NCBI GenBank assembly: GCA_017311315.1 | Contig: CM029610.1 | Coordinates: 8,680,236-8,744,235 of the forward strand | Source: Dendrocalamus latiflorus | Taxonomy: Eukaryota > Streptophyta > Magnoliopsida > Poales > Poaceae | Direction: 5' to 3' | DNA: 64,000 bases | Shown: in pieces, positions 1 to 11,104 of the stretch | Layout of the letters: each line of letters starts with the position of its first letter | Numbering within the stretch: position 1 is the first letter of the stretch | Translations under genes and position numbers: made by a program | Notes under the pieces: model-generated | Database searches by the model: none | What the model saw: the letters and a program-made list of their open reading frames with translations, nothing else | What the model was told of the DNA's origin: nothing

Positions 1-1428
1 CAAACAAGGTATCCCAGAAGCATCACTGCCCAAAACTCAAGATTATAATTGCACCTATTGCAGCAATCCTCTGTTGCATGGTTTTGTTTTCCTTGCTCGC
101 CTTCAGGTTTGGGTCCACATCATTAAGGAAGTCTCCAACATCAATGATCTTGATGAATGAATACCCAAGGGTTTCTTATGGTGAATTGGCAAGAGCAACA
201 GAGGGGTTTTCTCCTGCAAATCTTATTGGCGTGGGGAGCTTTGGGTCAGTATACATGGGAATGATAAACTATGAGGGACAAGCTACAGCTGTTGCCATAA
301 AGGTAATTAACCTTCAGCAGCATGGAGCGTCACAAAGTTTTGCTGCAGAATGTGAAGCCTTGCGACATGTGAGACACCGAAATCTTGTGAAGATATTAAC
401 AGTTTGCTCAGGTCTTGATTCGGGGGGCAATGATTTCAAGGCTTTAATATATGAGTTCCTGCCAAATGGGAATCTAGATGAATGGCTGCATAACCCAAGT
501 AGAGGGAATGGTGAACAAGCAATATTAGATATCAACCAGAGACTAGACACTGCTATTGATGTGGCCTCAGCACTTGACTACCTCCACCATCATAAACCAC
601 TGCCCATAGTCCATTGTGATCTAAAACCAAGTAATATTTTACTAGACGATGATCTGGTTGCTCATGTTGTCGACTTTGGACTGGCAAGGTTTCTATGTGA
701 TGATGCCAATTCATCACAAAATTCAACTAGCTGGGGAGCACTAAGAGGGACCATTGGGTACATTGCTCCAGGTAAGCCATGGTCAGATTCGATTTATCTA
801 TGTTTCTGCACAAGCGACATGATCAACATACTCAAATAAATATGCCTACGCCCAGAAGTATCTCATTTTAAAACCATTTGCATAAATATCAGGTTACTAA
901 CAAGCTTCATATTTCTTGTGCAATAAAAATACTAGGCTGTGCATCTTTGCAATATCCATTAATATGCCCAAAGTTTTCATTTTATATGATTACCTGGTCT
1001 ATGGTCCAAAGGATGTCAACAATCTACTTCATCTCATCACTATTTCTGTTTCAGAGTATGGAATTGGCAATGAAGTTTCTACATATGGGGATATCTTTAG
1101 CTATGGAATACTTCTTCTGGAACTTTTTACTGCAAAAAGACCAACTGATGACGCATTTAAGGGAGGTCTTAGCCTTCATCAGTATGTTGAGATGGCACTG
1201 CCACACAAAACAATTGAAATAATCGACCAAAGCTTGTTCCTAACTGGCCTTAATGGAGCAAACAGACCAGACATCACCAACAGGGCAGAGAGAGATATTA
1301 CATGCATCACTTCTGTTCTCACAGTTGGCATCCAGTGTTCAAAGGAAGAACCGACAGAGCGAATGCAAATTACTGATGCTTTGCGGGAAATGCACAGGAT
1401 AAGAGAAAACATGAACCAGCCATGGTAG
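1..1428 (+). CDS. LRR receptor-like kinase, LRR-XII (Xa21/FLS2-like) type, 3' part only
   Basis: Membrane receptor kinase of the type that senses extracellular ligands; the LRR ectodomain lies upstream of the window. The open frame enters at position 3. It shows a hydrophobic membrane-spanning stretch (nt 45-115), a juxtamembrane segment, then the kinase. Numbered from the Met at nt 78: glycine loop 51-58 (GVGSFGSVY), VAIK lysine 75, catalytic loop HCD at 179-181, DFG at 199-201. HCD in place of HRD marks a non-RD kinase, which is typical of LRR-XII immune receptors. Exon 1 ends at 771 (donor gtaagc) and exon 2 runs 1055-1428 (acceptor tttcag). The junction rebuilds the expected APE-type motif and the frame ends at TAG 1426-1428. 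This late kinase-domain intron is usual in the subfamily. No stop or frameshift is visible, so the part seen looks intact. The ligand and exact orthologue cannot be told from this part. Confidence 0.93.
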
Positions 1429-2965
1429 GGAAAAAAGAATACATCTTCGGATCACAACAGATCACTGAAGTGGTTGGAGGCAGTACAAATTAGCAATAGG
1501 ATGAAAGGGAAAAACAAGTAAATGAAACTGGTTTCTGTTATATTTCTGTAGGGACTGCTCAAGATTAGATAGTAGATTCTTAACGTTATTGTGTACACTA
1601 TCGTTTAAAACTGCAAGTTTATCACACCAGTATCATCATTCTTACCACTAATTTCTCTCAGTTATAGAATCATCGCCTTTTACTTTTAATAAAGTAAAAT
1701 CTTACATGAATGACGTGAGTGTAATCTAGTAGCACATTACTCGTATATCCTTACACGGGAATTTACGATAACCTGACGTAACAACACTACTTTTAGGTTA
1801 TAAACGACTGCCATATTTTTACAATCTATTCAGTTCCAGCCGATTCCTGGAGAAAACCAGGAGAACCATCGTGTCGTGAATCCTTCCCCTTCTTTTAAAG
1901 CAACATTTTTTTAGGGATTTTAAAACAGCATTATGAAATGGTAAAGCCATCTGGAATTGATATCAAACGTCCATTGACTTGGCAAACCGCAAAACTCAAG
2001 CCCCCATTTCCGGAATCACGGTACTCCCACCGCTTACCAGCCAAATAGCATTGCTTTTCCCAACCCTAACTCCCCCTGTTATGCTTACTGGACGACTGCA
2101 CTCGTAAACAATCACACGGTTCAGTAGATTCTCAAAAGAAATTACATGGTTCAGTACTGTAACTGATTAACCAACCAAAAAGGAAAGACCATTTACTCCC
2201 AATTTCCTGTACCGTGTACAATGCGCTTCACTCATTTCGTAGAGAAGTTGCGAATGCACTGCAATTACACCATTCCAATTTCGAAGAAAAGAGTACAGCG
2301 ATTTTTGGATTTTTCAGCCGGTACGTACCCTTCTTCGATGCAGGCGGGTGAGGAGAAGGCGGAGGCGAGGGCCACCGACCGAGGCCGCCATTTGGGGATG
2401 GGGACGCCGCGCCGTGAGAACAGCCTTACGGCCGCCACGCGCCGCTGGGTGGGGAGGGACGGACGGACGGACGGAGGAGGCCGTGGCCGCCTGGCCGGAT
2501 TCCGGTGATGTCGACGAAATGATCAACGCGAGCACGCGGTGGTGCTCTAGTGGAGCGATTGGCGAACGGGCCCGAACACCAGCTATGGGCCGGCCCAGAT
2601 AAACAAACGCAACGGTCGCAAGAAAAAAACATGCCATTTCGTATTATTAGGCCCAAAAGAAATCTTATAATTCTGTTGTCGTGTCATTTTACCAGGCCAC
2701 TGTGTAACACATGCTCTCTCTCGCTCGCTCGCTCGCTCTCTAGACCTACACATGCAACGCCCTCACTCGCTGAAAGGAAGGATCACATGTCATTCTTGTA
2801 CATGTTTGTGCTATAAGATTTTCGTTTTTGCTGCACACTCTCACTCCAATGGGATGCTCTACAGTGAACTATTTGCTTGATCGTGCAAGGCCCTCGCCGA
2901 TGGTAAGAGGATTATCCTCTGCCGACTGGGGCAAACTGCAGGTCAATGTTTATTCAGCATCTCCT
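1429..2965. other. Intergenic, no gene supported
   Basis: 3' flank of the kinase gene. A GC-rich patch at about 2340-2600 opens short ORFs on both strands, but none has a recognisable domain or splice structure. It could be the remains of a 5' leader or promoter. A short CT/CG simple repeat lies near 2711-2742. Confidence 0.5.
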
Positions 2966-4240
2966 TTGGTTTATCAAGGTTGTTTTCTTGTATATAGTAC
3001 AACTTAATTACCCTACTTCTAGTGTATACTGTACAGTGAGCAAAAAATGCAGCAGTGTTGCTGTCTTGTTTCTCCGTGATTGAGTCAGCAGCAAACTTTG
3101 TCAGGACACCCGTAGTCTTCACAGTTCGCTTTCGACTTTAAACACGACGACTTCCTCAAAAAAAAAAAGATGGCTTCGGCTGCTTGCATTGTAGATACCA
3201 ACGACAAACCTCTGTACTCTTCGGTATATATCCCATCTCTCACACACACACACACTCATGCGCAGTGTTGCTGCTCGACTGCGAATATGCAGAGTTGTAA
3301 ATCCTTGAAGTTCCAGCCTTTCAGATGGCCCAATTTGCTGAAGGCAGAGATAAGCAACGTCCCAGTGGCGCTGTGTCGAAACACGAACAGAGCACGTCAG
3401 TAAAGGTCATCAGCACAGTCGGAGTAAACTACATAATGCTGTAACATATTCGTAGGGAGAATGCAAGTGGCGCGAAATTACGTGATTAAGCATTTTTTAT
3501 TACTCACTTGAATAATGCACAAATCAGCTAACCAAGTGTTCGAGCGAGCAATGTAGCATATCAGGGTTGGGATGACTTCTCTTTAAGCTATGTCCTATGT
3601 AAATCATATCAGGGTTGAAAAATAAAGTATCTGTTAATTTTTTTATTTAGCCTGCTTTCAGGTTTCGAAACAAATGAAGAGCTGGATTTAAGCATTGGAG
3701 GAAAACAGAGGCTCAAAATGGCATGAAACCCATGCAATAACGACCCCATGTTGACAAGAAGGTCGGCTAGCCCCTCCAAAGGAGCAACAGCCAACAAAAT
3801 AGACATCTTCAAAGGCAAGGAGGAAGCGATTTGAATATCCATTAATTATTGCAGTCTACGTTCGTACTCATACTTTCCAAGTGCGTGGTTCCCATGAACC
3901 ACACTTAGGTATTTTACATGGGAAATTTTACCATCCTTGAGGGGGAAGCGGTACCAAATTTGAGCCGTTGATCACACTGATCGGATGGCTGAGATTTGGC
4001 AGTACCTAGTGGTACCGGACGCGAGATACCAAGAGGTACAAGGTACCAAGAGGTACCAAATTTTGAGCCGTTGATCACACTGATTGAACGGCTGGATCTA
4101 ATTTGGTACCTCTTGGTACCTTATACCCCTTGGTACCTCCTCAAGGATAGGAAAACTGCTCATTTTACATACAGACAAAAGAAAAATACTAAAATCCATG
4201 TCCTTCTCGAACAAACAGGGTCCTGAAAGAGAAGAATTAC
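2966..4240. repeat. Segmental duplication block A (paralogue of 54766-55880)
   Basis: Near-identical to 54766-55880 over most of its length, for example the stretches beginning TATCAAGGTTGTTTTCTTG (about 2979 and 54768) and TTGTAGATACCAACGACAAA (about 3188 and 55018), and a shared tail ending near the AAGAAAAATACTAAAATCC words. It is interrupted by the MITE at 3919-4161, which copy 2 lacks. No protein is supported, since the short ORF at 3170-3403 is not conserved in frame in the second copy. It probably represents the region upstream of a lost copy of the gene now at 52585-53022. Confidence 0.8.
3919..4161. mobile_element. MITE, 243 bp, 8-bp TSD
   Basis: Flanked by ATTTTACA at 3911-3918 and 4162-4169. 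The ends form an imperfect 24-bp terminal inverted repeat (TGGGAAATTTTACC.. and TGAGCAGTTTTCCT.., both running into ATCCTTGAGG). The interior has further inverted GGTACC/AAGAGGTACC words. The paralogous block at about 55783 has a single uninterrupted ATTTTACA, a natural empty site. An 8-bp TSD fits a hAT-type MITE, and a degenerate 9-bp Mutator-type TSD is the alternative. Confidence 0.8.
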
Positions 4241-4344
4241 GCATACGCGTACCGGCGGCGCCACCGCGCATACGCGTACCGGCGGCGCGTAGCCGCATGG
4301 CCGGCCAGGGCAGATACGACGGCCCTATGGAAACACTTTTGCCT

Positions 4345-4884
4345 TTCCCGCCAAGCCGCCCTGTACAAGTGAACAAATCAGGGTTAGCTAGACCACAAGC
4401 AGCCAGTTGATCAGCAGCATAATAGACCACAGACGAACTGAAAATCAAATGCAGCTGTGCGAATGATGATTTCACACAAAATGTCAGCACAGTGCGAATC
4501 TATAGTGTTTTCACAGCACCGTAATACTGGCGTAGCACCAATGGTCGGTGACATGCGCAGAGTCATGTCATTTTCTTGTTTAATTGGTTGTAACTCGGCT
4601 CCCGGGCTTTGCCACGGAAATGCAAATCCGAGTTAGCTCCGGTTTACGTGGGATTTAGCTCCGGTTTTCTCCATTTGAAGTCATAGCTCACTTCGGACAC
4701 TTGCGCGTGTCAAATCCGAGTTTTGCATGGCACGCAAAACTATTGCAAATATGTTCAGATTCTGGGACAGAGTAGTGTTTGCAGTGTGGTTCCAGCGTCA
4801 CCGGGAAACCAAAGACTCTCCAACAACAATATCATCTCACTCCAGCTCCAAGAATAGTCAAAACCTTGTGGCATGGGAGGTACC
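4345..4884. repeat. Segmental duplication block B (paralogue of 51235-51796)
   Basis: Shares long stretches with 51235-51796, for example the words TTGCCTTTCCCGCCAAGCCG, AATCAAATGCAGCTGTGCGA and CACTTCGGACACTTG. It is non-coding by inspection. In copy 2 it sits on the 3' side of the minus-strand gene at 52585-53022. Confidence 0.8.
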
Positions 4885-5427
4885 CAAGGTTCTTGTCGCG
4901 ACACATATCATACATCATATGATTTTATCGAAAGTAGATTATACAAATTATAATATAGATTGAAATCAAATGGTATCATAATGAGACCGCAATCCTACTC
5001 ATAGAATTGTTAGGCTTAGATATGATTACAATGAGATCATGATCCTGACAACAAATCATATTAGCATATAAAATCTAATATTAACTATTGTTAGTTTAAG
5101 TTACACTTTAATTTGTTTTGTTGTTTATTGTTCAAAGGTAAAAAAAGTATTATTTTTGACATATTGCATTTTTAGATTATTACTTTATTAAAATAATTGA
5201 ATAAGTTCCAAAATCAACATTAATTTAATATAATATGAATAAGTGTACTTAAATTACAAAATTAAATTTAAAAAATCTACTATAAACTTGTATATTTAGA
5301 AATATAATTTAATTTTTACATAAAATATATATGTTTTTAAAATTTTGATAAAATCGTGATTCTATGATCCAATCATGTTAGATAAAAACAATCCTATCTA
5401 TCTGGTATCGCAATCCTGACAAACCTT
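4885..5427. mobile_element. AT-rich MITE-like insertion, about 543 bp
   Basis: AGGTACC occurs at 4878-4884 and 5428-5434, while copy 2 has one uninterrupted GGGAGGTACCAAAAAGA at about 51785. The ends begin CAAGGTT and finish AACCTTA, a very short imperfect inverted repeat. The interior is highly AT-rich with no ORF. The superfamily is not clear because the inverted repeat is short and the duplication is partly palindromic. Confidence 0.6.
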
Positions 5428-5434
5428 AGGTACC

Positions 5435-5815
5435 AAAAAGACATCATATTACATGAGATGCCCCGTTTCTCTTTTTTTTTTAAAAAAAAGTTTGGCATTC
5501 CTTGTATTTTTGTAGAAAGACTGAAGCCCCGCCCCTTGTCTCTCTTCTTTGGTAAAGATTCTTGTATTTGATTCTTGTATTTGTGTAGAAAGAATGAAGC
5601 CCCGTCCCTTGTCTCTCTCTTCTTTGGAAAAGATTCTTGAATTTTTGTAGAAAGACTGAAGCCCCGTCCCTTCTCTCTCACTCTCTTTGGAAAAGTTTGA
5701 GACTCTTCTCTTATGAGCCGGAAATTGACGGTATTCCAATCGACGTCATATTTTTTTGTGTGTGCTAAAGTGTCCGACATCATCTTTTTTTTTGTGTGCT
5801 TAAGTGTCCAGCCCC
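5435..5815. repeat. Segmental duplication block C with local tandem repeat
   Basis: Paralogue of about 51797-52118 (shared ATGAGATGCCCCGT, AAGTTTGGCATTCC, GAAATTGACGGTATTCCAAT). Within it, a roughly 62-bp unit containing AGAAAGACTGAAGCCCCG is present about three times (5512-5695). Copy 2 has that unit once but duplicates a different stretch of about 90 bp (51950-52135). Confidence 0.7.
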
Positions 5816-5896
5816 TAAAGGAACGCGCGTAGGCTACGAAAGCAGAAAATAAAAATTTCTACCGCGCACACCAGGACATCATGCTAAGGAGGGATC

Positions 5897-8800
5897 TGTA
5901 ACATCCCGAAAAATATAAATAGTAAATTATGGAGTTTTCGGATTATTTTAATTGCTTTTATTTGAATTGGAGTTTATTGGCTTTTTGAAATTATAAAGGA
6001 ATTTTTAAAGTAAAAAGAGGAAAGAAATCCACACATAAAAGGCTACAACGAGAGCATCAAATATAGAATCTGAAAAGATGATCCAAAAGAACTATAAAAG
6101 TAAAAATAATAATAAGTATTTACAAGAATATATATACATATATATATGTATACATATGTATGTATATGTATATGTAAGCATACAATTGAACATAGCAAGA
6201 AAATAATCTTTATGTAACAAATATTAGCAAAATGAAAGATATAAAATTTCAGGAAGAAAGGAAGTGAATATATGTATATGTATACCTATATATACACACA
6301 AGAAAACCCAAAATAAAAATCAAAGAAATAAAAATGGAAAAGAAAAGAAAAAGAAAAGAAAACTCGGCCGGGCCGGCCATCACCCCGGCCCAGCTTCTCC
6401 GCGCACGCGCGGCCCAGCGCCCGCGCCCGCTCTCGCTGGCAAGCGGACCCCGCTCCCTCGCGCCCTCCTCCCGCTGCGCGGTGGCCCGCCTCTCCCCCGC
6501 GCTTCTTTCCCTGGCCGGTGGCCCCGCCCGCGCGCGTCTTCTTCTTCCTCCCTTTCTTCTCCACGCGGCCGCGCCCCTCGCACTCGCTCTCCTTCGCGCA
6601 GCCGCAGCTAATCTCCCTCTCTCTCTCATCCGCGGGCAGATTCAGAGAACCCGTCGTCTCTCTCTCCCGCGCAATCCCGGAGAAGATCCCGTTCTTCTCC
6701 CCTTCCCCGCGTGAACAGAGAAGCGCCAGCTGCCGCCCTCGCCTCGCCCCTCCTCCCGGCTATAAAGTCACGTCCGAGAGCCTCAAACCGCGCCGCATTT
6801 TCCCCCTCCTTCCCTTCCTTGCAACCACTTGAGCTATAGAGCCCCAAACGCCGCCGGTCCCCTCCTTCTTCCCCAGCTCCGGCGAGCGCCAATCCGCCAA
6901 CCCGAGCCATCAGAGCTCAATCCCCTGCTCGTGAACCATCTCCGGAGCACGGTGAAGCCAACCCCCTCCTTCCCCGGGACTCCCGTCGCCGGAGCAACGC
7001 CAGCGTCGATCACCTCCCCGAACCTCCGCCGCCGCACGCCGCCGGCCCACCACCGTGCTCCTCCACCCCAACCACCTACACCAGAAGCTTCCCCATCGCG
7101 CGAGGATTACATATCACGCAGCCCCCAGCCCTCTCCGACCACCACTCGCCGCCGGCGCCGTCGCCTTCTCCTTCTTCAGCCGGCCTCCCCCAAGACATAC
7201 TTCAAAAGGTATACTTACCCTATATGGGTAAGCATCGCCCGGCTGACCGGGTGGCTTTCAGCGTCACTCCTCCCTTCCCCTTGCTCCCGCGTCGCGTGTT
7301 CGAGCCTCGGCTCCGCGCGCGCGGTTGAGCATTTCTTTCTTTTTCCCGACTGACAGCTGGGCCCCGCTGCTCAGCGACCGCCCGCCACAGGCCGGCTGAC
7401 CTCTGGGTCCCGCCTGTCTACCGCCGCTGACACACGGGCCCCACCGGCCATAGAGACAGAAGAAATAATAAAAAGAAAAGGATAAAAATTAAAATATGAC
7501 ATATGGGACCCACCTGTCAGAGATTTCATATTTTCCAGAATTAATTCAAACTGAGAACTTCAAATAATCATAACTTATTCATTTTAACTCCAAATTGAAT
7601 GGGACAAATTTCTAAATTCATCTAAATTCAATATCTATCCAATGGAACTGAAATTATAATTTTTAAAGTTCATTGGAATTTCTGGTGATATTTTGTTGAT
7701 TTGATGTTTTCTTTTTATCCAAATTTTTGCGCGCGATTACAATAGCCTACGAAGCACAAGAAGAAGAGATCGAGGCCGCAGCACTAGAAGATCCAGATAA
7801 TCAAGCACCCGACCACTGTGACCCAGGCGAGTCAATACTTTGATCATGTTGAACCCACATTTATGCAAATTATTTGGGTTTAAATTAACAAAATGCATGC
7901 TGTTATTTTTATGCAAATACATGTTAAATTTGATATTCTAGTTATATGCCATTGTTTGTCTTAAATAGTATTACCCCCTCCTTTGAGTATTTGAATGTGT
8001 GAACCTTGTCGCCCTAGCAAAAATATATAGTAGTAACATTTCGAAAATAAGTCCGTAACCGTATGCCATGCTTAGCATTGATTAGGAAATCGGGGCAAGA
8101 AATTGTCCCGAGCATTACTTTTATTCATGAGAAATTGGTTTGGGCAGTCATTGTGATAATGACTGGTATATGTTGGATATGATTATTTTACACTCTCAAG
8201 ATCCCCAACTTGCTTAAATATCTGGGCGGATTGGTTTGATGGTGTGTATGTGTGTGGTGCAGTGATTGCATAAGTGGGTTAGTGGTAGACCGCCCAGATA
8301 CCAATAAGGACTGAATCTTGTCATGTCACCCGTGTAAAACAGTACAACCACAAGCTGGCAAAGTGTAGGCAGGGTTTACTGATTTGTGTGGCTCTAGGTG
8401 GTTACGTGAAGGTATGACCACGAGCAAAGGGATGGATGGTCGCATCCCAGCCTTTGCCCGTGATGGCTCACGAGGGACCCTTCCCGAGGGATGGTCGGAT
8501 CCTACGGAAGATAGACCTTAGCGGGCGTAACCACAGTAGGACTATGCATTGTAACCATCCTGTGATAATCTACTCAACCGCATGGCTAAGGAATCATGTG
8601 GGGCAACGGGTGGATTTATCTCTTGTGGGTAAAGTGTGCAAAACTCTGCAGAGTCAAAACTATTCGAATAGCCGTGCCCACGGTCAAGGGCAGACATGGG
8701 AACTTAACTAGATATAGTTCTGTTTACAAAAATATTGAAAAATGGGAATGAAAAAGTGGAAGGGCAGAGGAAAGCCCAGATTTGAGTAGTTCCTGGGTGT

Positions 8801-9605
8801 CGTCCCAGTGTGTCCTGGATGTCGTTCCAGTGGTTCCTGGGTGTCGTCCCAGTGGTAAGTTAAGCGGCTATAACGCTGAAAAAGGTCATACGGTGTGATG
8901 CCGTATGTAGGGAGAAGTTATGGTGATATTAGGCATATGGTGTGATGCCATATGTATGGAAATTCATATTAATACTCCTTGAACATTAGGCTTTTGTTCA
9001 AATGCTAGGTCTTAGGAAATTTTTATATAATTGTATTCAAAAGCACTCTTCACAAAAATAAATAAACCAAAGCCATCCTTTGAATAGCCATACATGTTAT
9101 ATACTGCATTCTGTGTGTTGATTCGCTGAGCACGGGGTCGGAGTGCTCACGCTCGCTTTGCGGCAAAAATCCAGAAACAGGAGCGCAAGACCACTACGCC
9201 TACGAGGAAGCTCCCGCTACGGAGGAGAAGAATGACGAAGGAAACTAAGGCGTAGGCTTCGTTGATTAGACATGGACAAGTGGACATTCGACATTGTGTG
9301 CACGTATGTTACTAGTTAGCTGGTGACATATAATGCACACATTACCTTCCAGTCGCTTGCCTGTGGATTTGGGTTTACTTTTGTTATAATTCCGCTGTGC
9401 GTGTTTGTAATAATGACATTTGGCCTAGTCGGCCCCTTTGTAAACTCTATCACCCGACGTGGTGTATTTCAATTTATGTAATATAATGGATGATTACGCG
9501 ATGTATGAAATGATTCAGCAATGTACCTGTGTGCACTAACTACTGATCCAGGGATTAGTGCAGTGAAACACAGTAAGATTTGGATTAAAAAATCTGGGTC
9601 TGACA
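5897..9605 (+). mobile_element. Solo gypsy LTR, 3.7 kb
   Basis: Starts TGTAACATCCCG and ends GGGTCTGACA, with the 5-bp TSD GGATC at 5892-5896 and 9606-9610. No primer site, polypurine tract or polyprotein lies inside, so it is a solo LTR left by LTR-LTR recombination. It has a GC-rich promoter region (about 6360-7340), two conserved blocks shared with four other LTRs in the window (7824-7855 and 8625-8690), and a 26-bp tandem near 8786-8853 built on CCTGGGTGTCGTCCCAGTG. Length and ends suggest a Tekay/RIRE3-like lineage, which is inference. Confidence 0.88.
6759..6768 (+). promoter_or_regulatory. LTR promoter TATA box
   Basis: CTATAAAG downstream of a GC- and CT-rich stretch, within the 5' third of the solo gypsy LTR, where the U3/R promoter is expected. 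The related LTRs carry equivalent TATA motifs. Confidence 0.55.
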
Positions 9606-10945
9606 GGATCATAGATCGTTACCACTAGACGCGCAACGCAGCGGAAGATGAGTTGGAGAAGCCGATCCAACCACGCGCGTCGAGGTAGTAGTGGAAGTAG
9701 CCGATCGTCCCGAACAGATCGTCTCCTCCACGCGATCAACCACACCACGAGTCCGTTCCAATCTATAGTTTGTTGATGCCGATCAACGCCGCAACGAGCA
9801 GCGCCTCTACCGGTATCCACACGTCCGGGGCTGGAACGCCGATCGCGAGTGTACCAGCACTCGCGAGCGGCTAGGGTTTCGCTCGGGAGGTGGCGGCTAG
9901 GGTTTTGCTCGGGAGGAACAGATGCGTACATCCCTCAGCCCCCGCCTCCAAATATATAGACCTCCTCACTTGGGCCTCGTGGACCGAGGCCCAATAGGAG
10001 TCTATCCGGATCTCTATCCGAATTGAGCCCACATCCGAATCACATTCGAATTAGTGTTCCAACCCGTTAAGTGTGCGACCTTGTAGGTTCACGTATACTT
10101 GGTCGCGACCCGGAAACACCTTTCCGGTCACCCTGTTAATAGCGGCCTCTAGCAAGACATATTAACCCCAAAGTATACGTAAAGATCATATCGGCTGAAC
10201 CTGTAATGTTCTCATGTACGAATCCCTTTGCCTCACGATATAGATTAAGCTCAAGGCGAGACCTGTGTCATCCTCTTAATAGCTCAATCACTCTCTCGAT
10301 TCCGTGATGGATTATAAACTTGTGATTGACTCCTCAATCACATTGGCATGGCCATGCACTTTCATAATCCATTACATCGAGGGGCCCAGAGATATCTCTC
10401 CCATAAGGAGGGGCAAATTCTATCTTGATCATTCACATCCCACTACATGTTTCATAGCAAACCCGAAGACTACTTTTATGACTACCCAGTTACGGAGTAG
10501 TGGTTAGTAGTCCCAAAATAGGCTACTACGCATGTTGGGAACCATGATGATCTCAAGTCTAAGGATTCTACATAAACACTACTTGAGACCAACTAATGAC
10601 GCATGGAATCTCTGCAGTGTCTCATGGCGGGTCTATCCAACATATGTTCACTAACACATGTCCATATTATTGATTTGGTATCTCCATACCATGATCCATG
10701 AGACATGATCATCAATCAATACATATGCTGATCTTTGAATCATATTTGTTCCTCATATGATATATGATCAGGGATCATTTAGAAATAGCAACATTTTGGC
10801 ATTAAGAGTCTCATGAATAAGTCACATACTCATTGATCAATAATGATAATGTCTATTTCAAGGAACAAAGCAATGTATCATAAACATAGTATGTGATATA
10901 TTCAACATCTCCATGTTGCCTCTAGGGCATATCACCAACAGCCCC

Positions 10946-11104
10946 TGCCATAAGAGAGTAGCTATTGTTGAAAAACCAAGTCCACAACGATCCAGTATCA
11001 TGTGTGCAATCTCCCATTCGCCTTGTTCAGAGGCCGTTGCACGTGCTTTTCATAGTCACATTTGCTTCAGAGCCCGACCGTAGCAAATTGGCATGAACAA
11101 AACA
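10946..11104. repeat. Segmental duplication block D (paralogue of 52140-52280)
   Basis: Shares TAGCTATTGTTGAAAAACCA, GATCCAGTATCATGTGTGCA and TAGCAAATTGGCATGAACAA with copy 2. Identity stops abruptly at 11104, where a gypsy-related LTR begins, whereas copy 2 continues towards the membrane-protein gene. Confidence 0.8.

Larger units (their letters stand above)
5816..10940 (-). mobile_element. Solo Copia LTR (Angela/BARE/RIRE1-like), split by a gypsy LTR
   Basis: Read on the minus strand the right end starts TGTTGGTGATATGCCCTAG, the characteristic start of Angela/BARE/RIRE1-group LTRs. After removing 5897-9610 the LTR is about 1.41 kb. GCCCC at 5811-5815 and 10941-10945 is the likely TSD, and the paralogous site near 52118 (TGTCCAGTCCCGCCATAGG) is uninterrupted. 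A minus-strand TATA-like stretch (TATATATTTGG) lies near 9950. The distal end reads CTTTA instead of ..CA, so that boundary is degenerate or a few bases off. No internal domain is present, hence solo LTR. Confidence 0.7.

Noticed and set aside
2221..2816. Cluster of short ORFs in a GC-rich patch
   Set aside because: No domain, frames overlap on both strands, no counterpart in the duplicated copy.
6249..7353. Several GC-rich ORFs of 90-174 codons
   Set aside because: They lie in the promoter and leader of the solo gypsy LTR, overlap in many frames and show no domain.
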